A stretch of DNA of 64,000 bases, taken from Actinomadura hallensis. Its GTDB lineage: Bacteria; Actinomycetota; Actinomycetes; Streptosporangiales; Streptosporangiaceae. This document shows, piece by piece, positions 38,100-46,091 of the stretch. The notes under the pieces are model-generated. The model was given only the letters and a program-made list of their open reading frames with translations. It searched no databases and was not told the origin of the DNA. The stretch lies in contig NZ_VFPO01000001.1 of the NCBI RefSeq assembly GCF_006716765.1, positions 3,968,001 to 4,032,000 on the forward strand, given 5' to 3'. Each line of letters begins with the position of its first letter. Position 1 is the first letter of the stretch. Both the position numbers and the translations under genes were made by a program.

Positions 38100-39362
38100 A
38101 TGGACGTTTTCGCCCGCCTTGAATCGGAAGTCCGCGGCTACTGCCGCGGGTGGCCCACGGTGTTCACCACCGCGCAGGGCAGCCACATGACCGACGAGAA
38201 CGGGAAAACATATCTCGACTTCTTCGCCGGCGCGGGAACGCTGAACTACGGGCACAACAATCCGCAACTGAAACGCCGGCTGATGGACTATCTCGCGAGG
38301 GACGCGGTGGTCCACAGCCTCGACATGTACAGCGCGGCCAAACGGGAGTTCCTGGAACGGTTCAACGAGTACGTGCTCGAGCCGCGCGGGCTGGACTACA
38401 AGATCCAGTTCCCGGGCCCGGCGGGCAACCACTCGGTCGAGGCCGCCCTGAAGCTGGCCCGCAAGTACACCGGCCGCGAAACGGTCGTCAGCTTCACCAA
38501 CGCCTTCCACGGCATGACGCTCGGCGCCCTCGCCGTGACGGGCAACTCGATGAAGCGCACCGGCGCCGGCGTGCCCCTCGGGCACGGCGTCGCGATGCCG
38601 TACGACAACTACCTCGACGGCCGGACGCCCGACTTCCTGCTGTTCGACACGATGCTGGACGACAGCGGCAGCGGCCTGGACAAGCCCGCCGCCGTGATCG
38701 TCGAGACCGTCCAGGGCGAGGGCGGCATCAACGTCGCCACCGCCGAGTGGCTGCGCGGCCTGGAGGACCTGTGCCGCCGGCACGAGATCCTGCTCATCGT
38801 CGACGACGTGCAGATGGGCTGCGGCCGCACCGGGGCCTTCTTCAGCTTCGAGGAGGCCGGGATCACCCCCGACATCGTCTGCCTGTCCAAGTCGCTCAGC
38901 GGCTACGGGCTGCCGTTCGCGATCACGCTGATGAAGCGCGAGCTGGACGTGTGGGAGCCGGGCGAGCACAACGGCACCTTCCGCGGCTTCAACCCCGCGT
39001 TCGTCACCGCCGTCGCGGCGCTGGAGGACTACTGGACCGGCGACGACCTGGAGAAGCAGACCCTCGCCAAGGGGCAGCAGGTGCAGGCGGCCCTGGAGTC
39101 GATCGCGATCGCGCACGCCGGCGCGGTGGAGACGGTCCGCGGCCGCGGGCTGGCCTGGGGCCTCGTGATGAAGGATCCCGAGATGGCGCCGAAGGTGTGC
39201 GCCGAGGCGTTCGAGCGCGGCCTGCTGATGGAGACCTCCGGCCCCGAGGGCGAGGTCGTCAAGCTGCTGCCGCCGCTCACCACGACCGAGGCCGAGCTCA
39301 GCCAGGGCCTTGAGATCATCGCGGACTCGCTGGAGGCCGTCCGCCAGAAGGTCGCCGTCTGA
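38100..39362 (+). CDS. ectB: Diaminobutyrate-2-oxoglutarate aminotransferase
   Basis: The 420-residue PLP enzyme makes L-2,4-diaminobutyrate from aspartate semialdehyde, the first committed step of ectoine synthesis. It is a class III aminotransferase: GPAGNHSVEAALKLARKYTGR, the Asp in LLIVDDVQMGCGRTGAFF, and the PLP Lys in CLSKSLSGYGLP. GGAGG lies 6 bp before the ATG. After it comes an unusually long 303-bp gap before ectC. Confidence 0.97.
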   Translation: MDVFARLESEVRGYCRGWPTVFTTAQGSHMTDENGKTYLDFFAGAGTLNYGHNNPQLKRRLMDYLARDAVVHSLDMYSAAKREFLERFNEYVLEPRGLDYKIQFPGPAGNHSVEAALKLARKYTGRETVVSFTNAFHGMTLGALAVTGNSMKRTGAGVPLGHGVAMPYDNYLDGRTPDFLLFDTMLDDSGSGLDKPAAVIVETVQGEGGINVATAEWLRGLEDLCRRHEILLIVDDVQMGCGRTGAFFSFEEAGITPDIVCLSKSLSGYGLPFAITLMKRELDVWEPGEHNGTFRGFNPAFVTAVAALEDYWTGDDLEKQTLAKGQQVQAALESIAIAHAGAVETVRGRGLAWGLVMKDPEMAPKVCAEAFERGLLMETSGPEGEVVKLLPPLTTTEAELSQGLEIIADSLEAVRQKVAV

Positions 39363-39665
39363 GCGACCCGTCCGCGGTCCGGCCTCAACCGGTCGCCTGG
39401 GGCGCGGACCGCATCGGCCGCGGGCCGCTTCGAGCACGGGCCGTACGGGCACAGGTCATATCAGGCCGTCAGATGCCCTCTGAGCCGCTTTCACCGCTTC
39501 GGTCCGCCCGAGTCGCCCTCGGGCGGTCGGAACCGGCTGTGGCCGCCTGAGCCGTCCGGCGGCCCCGCATGACCGCAACCCAGTGGACGACCGCCCGAGA
39601 CAACGCCCGAGCGCGGCGGGCCCCCGGCCGGGGCCCGCGCCGGGCACAGCCGAAAGAGGAGATTC
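39363..39665 (+). other. 303-bp structured spacer inside the ect operon
   Basis: There is no coding signal between ectB and ectC. It holds two hairpins, CCGCCCGAG / CTCGGGCGG (39504-39526) and GCGGGCCCC / GGGGCCCGC (39616-39638), the latter about 20 bp before the ectC ribosome site. It could be an internal promoter/attenuator, an mRNA-processing or small-RNA region, or the remnant of a lost gene. ect genes are usually only a few to a few tens of bases apart. Confidence 0.55.
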
Positions 39666-40061
39666 ATGATCGTTCGTTCCCTTGACGAGATCATCGGCAC
39701 CGAGCGCGACGTGCAGGCGCCGACGTGGTGCAGCCGCCGGTTCGTCCTCGCCAAGGAGGGCGTCGGATTCTCGCTGCACGAGACGATCCTGTACGCGGGG
39801 ACCGAGACGAAGATGTGGTACGCGAACCACGTCGAGGCCGTCTACTGCATCGAGGGCCAGGGGGAGCTGACCAACGACGAGACCGGCGAGAAGCACAAGA
39901 TCGAGCCGGGCGTCATGTACCTGCTGGACCAGCACGAGCGCCACACCCTGCGGGCTCACACGGACGTCAAGACCGTCTGCGTCTTCAACCCGCCCGTCAC
40001 CGGACGGGAGGTCCACGACGAGAACGGGGTCTATCCGCTGCTGACCGAGGAGGACGCATGA
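39666..40061 (+). CDS. ectC: L-ectoine synthase
   Basis: The 131-residue cupin enzyme cyclises N-gamma-acetyldiaminobutyrate to ectoine. Family features are [37 protein letters not shown], the metal-site [13 protein letters not shown] and the [10 protein letters not shown] segment. AGAGGAG lies 5 bp before the ATG. The stop overlaps the ectD start as ATGA, so translation is coupled. Confidence 0.98.
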   Translation: MIVRSLDEIIGTERDVQAPTWCSRRFVLAKEGVGFSLHETILYAGTETKMWYANHVEAVYCIEGQGELTNDETGEKHKIEPGVMYLLDQHERHTLRAHTDVKTVCVFNPPVTGREVHDENGVYPLLTEEDA

Positions 40062-40966
40062 GCATCATCGAGTCGCACCCGACCATCGACGACGCCTACC
40101 CCACCCGCAAGTCCAGCGAGGCGGCGCTGCTCTACCGGCAGGACCCCGTCGTGTACGGGCGCCCGGAGGACGGGCCGATCGACGCCGCGACGCTGGAGGC
40201 CTACGAGGCCGACGGCTTCCTGACGGTCGACCAGCTCCTCTCGCCGGAGGAGGTCGAGGACTACCGCGCCGAGCTGCGCCGCCTGTCGTCGGACCCGGAG
40301 ATCCTCGCCGACGAGCGGACGGTCACCGAGCGGGACTCCGACGAGGTCCGCTCCATCTTCGAGATCCACAAGATCAGCGACGTGTTCGCCCGTCTCGTCC
40401 GCGACCCGCGCGTCCTCGGCCGGGCCAAGCAGATTCTCGGCTCGGACGTGTACGTCCACCAGAGCCGGGTCAACTACAAGCCGGGATTCAACGGCAAGGA
40501 CTTCTACTGGCACTCCGACTTCGAGACGTGGCACGCCGAGGACGGCATGCCCCGCATGCGCGCGGTGAGCATTTCCATCGCGCTCACGGAGAATTTCGTG
40601 CACAATGGCGGACTCATGATCATGCCCGGTTCGCACAAGACGTTCGTGTCCTGTGTCGGTGAGACTCCCGAGGACCACTACAAGGAGTCCCTGCGCGGGC
40701 AGGAGATCGGCACGCCCGACCCCAGCAGCCTGTCGATCCTCGCCGAAAAACACGGCATCGAGCTGTTCACAGGGCCCGCCGGGTCTGCGACCATGTTCGA
40801 CTGCAACTGCATGCACGGCTCGAACGGGAACATCACCCCGTTCCCGCGTTCCAACGTGTTCATCGTGTTCAACAGCGTGGAGAACACCTGCGTCGAGCCG
40901 TTCTCGGCGCCGGCGCCGCGGCCGGAGTTCATCGGGGCCCGGGACTTCACGCCGGTGACCGGCTGA
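40058..40966 (+). CDS. ectD: Ectoine 5-hydroxylase (Fe(II)/2-oxoglutarate dioxygenase)
   Basis: The 302-residue enzyme converts ectoine to 5-hydroxyectoine using O2 and 2-oxoglutarate. The iron ligands are the H-x-D of [11 protein letters not shown] and the later His in CMHGSNGN; the EctD signature region around [18 protein letters not shown] is intact. It makes the organism a hydroxyectoine producer, typical for heat- or desiccation-exposed actinomycetes. It is followed by a strong hairpin before ehuB. Confidence 0.97.
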   Translation: MSIIESHPTIDDAYPTRKSSEAALLYRQDPVVYGRPEDGPIDAATLEAYEADGFLTVDQLLSPEEVEDYRAELRRLSSDPEILADERTVTERDSDEVRSIFEIHKISDVFARLVRDPRVLGRAKQILGSDVYVHQSRVNYKPGFNGKDFYWHSDFETWHAEDGMPRMRAVSISIALTENFVHNGGLMIMPGSHKTFVSCVGETPEDHYKESLRGQEIGTPDPSSLSILAEKHGIELFTGPAGSATMFDCNCMHGSNGNITPFPRSNVFIVFNSVENTCVEPFSAPAPRPEFIGARDFTPVTG

Positions 40967-41006
40967 TGCGCACAACAATTCCATAACCCCGACCCACCTC
41001 ATTGCT

Positions 41007-41050
41007 CCCGCGCCCGTGAGGAGACCGCCCGGTCTTCTCACGGGCGCGGG
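41007..41050 (+). terminator. Strong hairpin between ectD and ehuB
   Basis: Two 20-nt arms (41007-41026 and 41031-41050) pair completely if one G-U pair is allowed, with a 4-nt loop. It begins 41 bp after the ectD stop and ends 23 bp before the ehuB ATG. It should stop or attenuate ect transcription and separate synthesis from uptake genes, or protect the 3' end of the ect mRNA. Confidence 0.8.
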
Positions 41051-41072
41051 GCGCACCCATCAGGAGTCAAAG

Positions 41073-41966
41073 ATGACCTCTTCGAGACGTGACTTCCTCC
41101 GTAGCGCCGTGCTGCTGTCCGCCGCGGTCCCCCTGGTCGCGGCGGGTTGCTCCACGACGGATCCGGAAAAGGAGCGCACCGGCGGCGGGACGCTGGAGAA
41201 GGCCAGGGAGGCCGGCACGATCACCGTCGGCTTCGCCAACGAGGCCCCCTACGGCTTCACCGACCAGTCCGGCAAGCTGACCGGCGAGGCGCCCGAGCTG
41301 GCCCGCGTCATCTTCAAGGAACTCGGCATCGACGAGATCAAGGGCGTCCAGGTCGACTTCGGCGGCCTGATCGGCGGTCTCAACGCCAAGCGGTTCGACG
41401 CGATCGCCGCGGGCATGTTCATCACGCCGGAGCGGTGCGCGTCCGCGGCGTTCGCCAACCCCGAGTACGTCGCCAAGAGCGCCTTCATGGTCAAGGAGGG
41501 CAACCCCAAGGGCCTGAAGGGCGCCAAGGACCCGGCCGAGAAGGACGCCAAGGTCGGCGTCCTCACCGGCGCGGTCGAGGCGGACTACGCCGAGAAGACC
41601 GGCGTCCCGAAGGGCAACATCAAGACGTTCGCCGACCAGGCGAGCGCCTTCGAGGGGCTGAAGTCCGGGCGCATCGACGCGATCTGGCTGACCCGCATCT
41701 CGCTCGCCGACCTGCTCTCCAAGCACGAGGGCGAGGGTTTCGAGGTGACCGAGGCGTTCACCCCGGTCATCGACGGCAAGGAGCAGTTCGGCGCCGGCGC
41801 GTTCGCGTTCCGCAAGGCCGACACCGACCTGGTGAACGCCTGGAACGAGCAGCTGGAGAAGCTGAAGCAGGAGAACCGCCTGCTGCCGATCCTGCAGCCT
41901 TTCGGCTTCACCGAGGCCGAGATGCCCGGCCAGGACGACACCGCCGCCAAGTTCTGCCAGGGCTGA
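41073..41966 (+). CDS. ehuB: Ectoine/hydroxyectoine-binding lipoprotein
   Basis: The 297-residue solute-binding protein (family 3) has a Tat-type N-region (SSRRDFLRSAV) followed by a lipobox (VAAGC), so it is likely a Tat-exported lipoprotein. The binding domain shows ITVGFANEAPYGF and FDAIAAGMFITPERC, matching EhuB. GGAG lies 7 bp upstream of the ATG. It begins ehuBCDA, which imports ectoines as osmoprotectants or nutrients. Assignment over other amino-acid binders rests on the sequence pattern and the ectABCD neighbourhood. Confidence 0.92.
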   Translation: MTSSRRDFLRSAVLLSAAVPLVAAGCSTTDPEKERTGGGTLEKAREAGTITVGFANEAPYGFTDQSGKLTGEAPELARVIFKELGIDEIKGVQVDFGGLIGGLNAKRFDAIAAGMFITPERCASAAFANPEYVAKSAFMVKEGNPKGLKGAKDPAEKDAKVGVLTGAVEADYAEKTGVPKGNIKTFADQASAFEGLKSGRIDAIWLTRISLADLLSKHEGEGFEVTEAFTPVIDGKEQFGAGAFAFRKADTDLVNAWNEQLEKLKQENRLLPILQPFGFTEAEMPGQDDTAAKFCQG

Positions 41967-41970
41967 TCCC

Positions 41971-42690
41971 GTGGGGGACGTCCTCGGCAGCTGGGAACAA
42001 TGGCTGGAAGGCGCGTGGCTCACCTTCCAGCTCACCGTGTACGGCGGCGCGCTGGCGCTGGTGCTCGCCCTCCTGTTCGGGATGGCGGGCACCTCGCGCC
42101 ACGCGTGGGTGCGCGTCCTCAACCGGATCTATGTGGAGTTCTTCCGCGGGACCGCGACGCTGGTTCTGCTGTACTGGTTCTTCTACGCGCTGCCCCTGAT
42201 CGGGCTGCGGTTCACGACCATGTTCGCGGCGGTGCTGGCGCTCGGCATGAACGTCGGCGCCTACGGCGCGGAGGTCGTCCGCGGTTCGATCCAGGCCGTG
42301 CCCCGGGCGCAGTACGAGGCGACGGTGGCGCTCAACTTCACGCCGTACCAGCGGATGCGGCGCGTGCTGCTGCCCCAGGCCGTCGCGCTGATGCTGCCGC
42401 CGTTCGGGAACCTGATCATCGAGCTGATGAAGGGGACGGCGATCGTCTCCCTCGTCGGCCTCGTGGACCTCACCCGGGTCTCGAAGAACATCCAGGGCAG
42501 CACCGGGGAGACCGTGGCGGCGTTCACGGTGGTCCTGGTCCTGTACTTCGTCATCGCCCAGGTGCTGCAGCTCCTCGTCCGCTACGCCGAGCGCCGGGTG
42601 GACCGCATGCTGGGCCGCAGGCTGCCCCCGAGTGAGCCGTCGCTCGGCACGATCGCGGCCGGCGCTCCCGGAGCGGGGGTGGCGGGCTGA
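41971..42690 (+). CDS. ehuC: Ectoine/hydroxyectoine ABC transporter permease EhuC
   Basis: The 239-residue polar amino-acid type permease has about five membrane helices and the EAA loop (YEATVALNFTPYQRMRRVLLPQA). The start is GTG, 4 bp after the ehuB stop. The C-terminal about 25 residues are Pro/Ala/Gly-rich and cytoplasmic. The stop overlaps ehuD by one base (TGATG). Confidence 0.92.
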   Translation: MGDVLGSWEQWLEGAWLTFQLTVYGGALALVLALLFGMAGTSRHAWVRVLNRIYVEFFRGTATLVLLYWFFYALPLIGLRFTTMFAAVLALGMNVGAYGAEVVRGSIQAVPRAQYEATVALNFTPYQRMRRVLLPQAVALMLPPFGNLIIELMKGTAIVSLVGLVDLTRVSKNIQGSTGETVAAFTVVLVLYFVIAQVLQLLVRYAERRVDRMLGRRLPPSEPSLGTIAAGAPGAGVAG

Positions 42691-43343
42691 TGACCTGGGA
42701 CTGGCAGTACACGGGCGAGATCATCCCCGACCTGCTCCGCGGGCTGCGCTACACGGTCATCGCGACGCTGGCCGGGTACGTGATCGCCCTGCTCCTCGGC
42801 CTGGTGTGGACGCTGCTGCGCCGCACCCCCTCCCGGGTCGTCAACCAGACGGTCCGGTGGATCACCGAGTTCATCAGGTCGACGCCGCTGATCCCGCAGC
42901 TGTACTTCGTGTTCTTCGTCCTGCCCGCGTGGGGCCTCACGATCGGGCCGCTGACCGCGGGCATCATCACGCTCGGGATCCATTACTCGACCTACACCGC
43001 CGAGGTGTACCGGGCGGGCATCGCCGACGTCCCGAAGGGGCAGTGGGAGGCGTGCACCGCGCTGAACCTGCCGAAGTCGCGGGTGTGGCTGGACGTGATC
43101 CTGCCGCAGGCGATCCGCCGGGTGATCCCCACGCTCGGCAACTACCTGATCGCGATGTTCAAGGACTCGCCGATGCTGCTGGCGATCAACGTCGCGGAGC
43201 TGCTGTTCTCCGCCTACCAGGTCGGGTCGCGGACCCTGCAGTTCCTGGAGCCGATCACCGTCGTCGGCCTGTTGTTCGTCGTGGTCAGCGTCCTGTCCTC
43301 GATAATGGTCCGCCGCTTGGAGAGGCGCTATGCCACCCACTGA
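42690..43343 (+). CDS. ehuD: Ectoine/hydroxyectoine ABC transporter permease EhuD
   Basis: The 217-residue permease has five membrane helices and the EAA loop (WEACTALNLPKSRVWLDVILPQA), pairing with EhuC as a heterodimer. It starts at the A of the ehuC TGA and overlaps ehuA by 14 bp, so the permease and ATPase genes are translationally coupled. Confidence 0.92.
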   Translation: MTWDWQYTGEIIPDLLRGLRYTVIATLAGYVIALLLGLVWTLLRRTPSRVVNQTVRWITEFIRSTPLIPQLYFVFFVLPAWGLTIGPLTAGIITLGIHYSTYTAEVYRAGIADVPKGQWEACTALNLPKSRVWLDVILPQAIRRVIPTLGNYLIAMFKDSPMLLAINVAELLFSAYQVGSRTLQFLEPITVVGLLFVVVSVLSSIMVRRLERRYATH

Positions 43344-44244
43344 CACCACACCCGAAGCCCCGACGCCCGATGACTCCGAAGGCGTGTCCACGCAGAAGGA
43401 CGGCGCGAAGAAGGACGGCGCGAAGAAGGACGAGGCGAAGGGCGGCGGGCCCGCCGCGCCGCTGCCGCGGGGCGCCGCCCCCGGCATCCGCTTCGAGAAG
43501 GTGGTCAAGCGGTTCGGCCAGAACGTCGTGCTCCGCGAGCTCGACTTCACCGTGGAGCCCGGCGAGCGCGTGACGCTCATCGGGCCGAGCGGGTCGGGCA
43601 AGACCACCATCCTGCGGCTCCTGATGACGCTGGAGAAGCTCGACGACGGCGTCATCTGGATCGGCGACCAGACGCTGTGGCACATGGAGCGCAACGGGAA
43701 ACGGGTCCCGGCCAACCAGAAGCACCTGCACGAGATGCGCAAGCAGGTCGGCATGGTGTTCCAGCAGTTCAACCTGTTCCCCAACATGAACGTGCTGCGC
43801 AACCTCACCGAGGGGCCGGTGCGCGTGCTGGGGGTGTCCAAGGACGAGGCCGTCGAGCGCGCCAGGGGGCTGCTGGAGATGGTCGGGCTCGCCGACAAGA
43901 TCAACGCCCATCCGTCGCAGCTGTCGGGCGGGCAGCAGCAGCGGGTGGCGATCGCGCGGGCGCTGGCGATGCAGCCGAAGGTCCTGCTGCTGGACGAGGT
44001 CACCTCGGCCCTGGACCCCGAGCTCGTCGTCGGCGTGCAGGACCTGCTGCGCGACATCGCCCGGCAGAGCGACCTGACCATGCTGTGCGTCACCCACGAG
44101 ATGGCGTTCGCCAAGGACATCTCCGACCGGGTCCTGATGTTCGACCAGGGTCAGATCGTCGAGGCGGGCCCGCCGGACCAGATCTTCGGCGAGCCCGCGG
44201 AGCAGCGCACCCGGGACTTCCTGCAGGCGGTCCTGGCCACCTGA
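43330..44244 (+). CDS. ehuA: Ectoine/hydroxyectoine ABC transporter ATPase EhuA
   Basis: The 304-residue ATPase has Walker A GPSGSGKTT, signature LSGGQQQRVAIARAL, Walker B VLLLDEVTSALD and the switch His in CVTHEMAFA. The conserved core starts near residue 50. Before it is an extra hydrophilic leader with repeated KKDGAKKDGAKKDEAK, absent from typical family members, which may come from slippage. A hairpin terminator follows. Confidence 0.93.
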   Translation: MPPTDTTPEAPTPDDSEGVSTQKDGAKKDGAKKDEAKGGGPAAPLPRGAAPGIRFEKVVKRFGQNVVLRELDFTVEPGERVTLIGPSGSGKTTILRLLMTLEKLDDGVIWIGDQTLWHMERNGKRVPANQKHLHEMRKQVGMVFQQFNLFPNMNVLRNLTEGPVRVLGVSKDEAVERARGLLEMVGLADKINAHPSQLSGGQQQRVAIARALAMQPKVLLLDEVTSALDPELVVGVQDLLRDIARQSDLTMLCVTHEMAFAKDISDRVLMFDQGQIVEAGPPDQIFGEPAEQRTRDFLQAVLAT

Positions 44245-44264
44245 CCGGTCCCGGAACCGGCACG

Positions 44265-44300
44265 TCGCCCGCGTCCCCGTCGCCCCGGGGACGCGGGCGA
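44265..44300 (+). terminator. Hairpin terminator of ehuBCDA
   Basis: A perfect 15-bp stem (TCGCCCGCGTCCCCG / CGGGGACGCGGGCGA) with a 6-nt loop lies 20 bp after the ehuA stop. Confidence 0.8.
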
Positions 44301-44509
44301 TCCCCTCTCCGGCCCTCCCCGCCCGGCCGGGCCGCTCGGCGGGCGCCGGCCGGACGCACTGGCGGTACGCGGCGGCCTTCCGGCACGAGGACCCGCCGGC
44401 CCGGTGGTTCCGCGAGTCCGGGTGATCTTGATCCGGCCCCTGCGTGGATGACACCGAACGGGATTCGGTACCGTGGCCGGGTGAGTCGTCGAGGGGCGAG
44501 GACGAAGTG

Positions 44510-45670
44510 ATGGGCACATCGATCGTGGGGCTCGGGATGACCGAGCTCGGCAAGGTCTACGGGCGCAGCCCGCGGCGGCTCGCCGCCGAGGCGGTGCGCC
44601 TGGCCGTCGCCGACGCGGGACTGGAGCTCGGCGACCTGGACGGGCTGCTCGTCAGCCACGGGATGGGCGGCTCCCCGGGCATCGAGCTGGCGGGCGCGCT
44701 CGGGCTGCGCGACCTGCGCCTGCTGTCCCAGGTCAACGCGTTCGGCGCGACCGCCGGCGCGATGCTGTCGTACGCGGCGATGTCGGTGCTGAGCGGGACG
44801 GCGACCACCGTCGCCTGCGTGTTCGCCGACGCGCCGCTGAAGCCGAAGAAGTCCGCCGGGTCGGCCTACAACCGCGACGCCCGCGAATGGTACGGGTTCT
44901 CCGGCATGACGGCGGCGCTCGGGCTGCGCAGCGTCAACTCCTACTACGCCCTCGCCGCCCAGCGGCACATGGCCCGGTACGGCACCACCAGCGAGCAGCT
45001 CGGCGCGATCGCCGTGTCGACCCGCGAGTGGGCCTCGCGCAACCCGCTCGCCCAGATGCGCGACCCGATCACCATCGAGGACCACCAGGCGTCCCGCTGG
45101 GTGTCCGAGCCGCTGCACCTGCTGGACTGCTGCCTGGTCTCCAACGGGGCGATCGCCGTGGTGATCACGGGCGCGGACCGGGCGCGGGACCTCGCGCGCC
45201 CGCCCGTCCACCTGTGGGGCTGGGGGCAGGGGCACCCCGGCCACCGCAAGGAGCGCGGCAGCGAGTTCGGGCTGACGACCGGCGCGGTGTCGTCCGGCGC
45301 GACGGCGATGAAGATGGCGGGGATCACCCCGGCCGACGTGACCATGTGCCAGCTGTACGACTGCTACACCTACACGGTCCTGGTGTCGCTGGAGGACTAC
45401 GGGTTCTGCGCCAAGGGCGAGGGCGGCGCGTTCGCCGCGTCCGGCGCGCTCGGCCCCGGGGGGTCGCTGCCGACCAACACCGGCGGCGGGCAGCTGTCCG
45501 CCTACTACATGTGGGGGATGACGCCCGTGTCGGAGGCCGTGATCCAGGCGCGGGGGGACGGCGGCGACCGGCAGGTCGACGCCAACGACGTGATCCTCGT
45601 CAGCGGCAACGGCGGCATCCTCGACCACCACTCGACCCTCGTCCTGAGCCCGCACGAGAAGGGGGCCTGA
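44510..45670 (+). CDS. Thiolase-fold (SCP-x/Ltp type) protein lacking the nucleophilic Cys
   Basis: The 386-residue protein has the thiolase fold (SIVGLGMTELGKVYGRSP, NTGGGQLSAYY, GNGGILDHHST). The usual nucleophile segment N-x-x-C-A-S-G is replaced by VNAFGATAG, so it probably cannot do thiolysis. The YDCYTY segment is reminiscent of Ltp2-like retro-aldolases, in which Tyr residues act. It is followed after 2 bp by a DUF35 protein, the usual partner of such aldolases in steroid side-chain or related acyl-CoA breakdown. Retro-aldolase is the best guess; the substrate is unknown. Confidence 0.8.
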   Translation: MGTSIVGLGMTELGKVYGRSPRRLAAEAVRLAVADAGLELGDLDGLLVSHGMGGSPGIELAGALGLRDLRLLSQVNAFGATAGAMLSYAAMSVLSGTATTVACVFADAPLKPKKSAGSAYNRDAREWYGFSGMTAALGLRSVNSYYALAAQRHMARYGTTSEQLGAIAVSTREWASRNPLAQMRDPITIEDHQASRWVSEPLHLLDCCLVSNGAIAVVITGADRARDLARPPVHLWGWGQGHPGHRKERGSEFGLTTGAVSSGATAMKMAGITPADVTMCQLYDCYTYTVLVSLEDYGFCAKGEGGAFAASGALGPGGSLPTNTGGGQLSAYYMWGMTPVSEAVIQARGDGGDRQVDANDVILVSGNGGILDHHSTLVLSPHEKGA

Positions 45671-45672
45671 GC

Positions 45673-46056
45673 ATGGACATCGGCGTGCTGCGGCGGGACG
45701 GCCGCACCGACCCGTTCTTCGACGGCGCCGCCGACGGCCGCCTGGTCGTGCGGCGCTGCGAGGCGTGCGACCGGTGGTTCGCGCCGGACGAGACCGGCTG
45801 CCCGGGCTGCGGCTCCGGCGAGCTCGGCTGGGCCGAGGCCTCCGGCGAGGCGACCCTGGTGACCTGGACCGTCGTGCACCCCCGTGACCCCGGCGAGCCC
45901 CCGGCGTACCTGGCGCTGGTCGAGCTGGCCGAGGGGCCCTGGCTGCACACCCGGCTCGACGGCGTCGACCCGGCGTCCCTGCGCGAGGGACTGCCCCTGC
46001 GCGCGGCCTTCGTCCACCCGGACGAGGGCGAGTCGTACGTTCTGTTCCGCCACTAG
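45673..46056 (+). CDS. DUF35 OB-fold/zinc-ribbon protein, thiolase partner
   Basis: The 127-residue protein has a rubredoxin-like zinc ribbon (CEAC at about 30-33, CPGC at about 44-47) and a C-terminal OB fold (ATLVTWTVVHP, PAYLALVELAEGPWL). DUF35 proteins form complexes with thiolase-fold enzymes, as ChsH2-type partners do with Ltp2. The ATG lies 2 bp after the upstream stop, so both are made together. It binds acyl-CoA in characterised relatives. Confidence 0.88.
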   Translation: MDIGVLRRDGRTDPFFDGAADGRLVVRRCEACDRWFAPDETGCPGCGSGELGWAEASGEATLVTWTVVHPRDPGEPPAYLALVELAEGPWLHTRLDGVDPASLREGLPLRAAFVHPDEGESYVLFRH

Positions 46057-46091
46057 ACCGAACGTCATTCGGTCCATTAGGTTCGAGGGTC

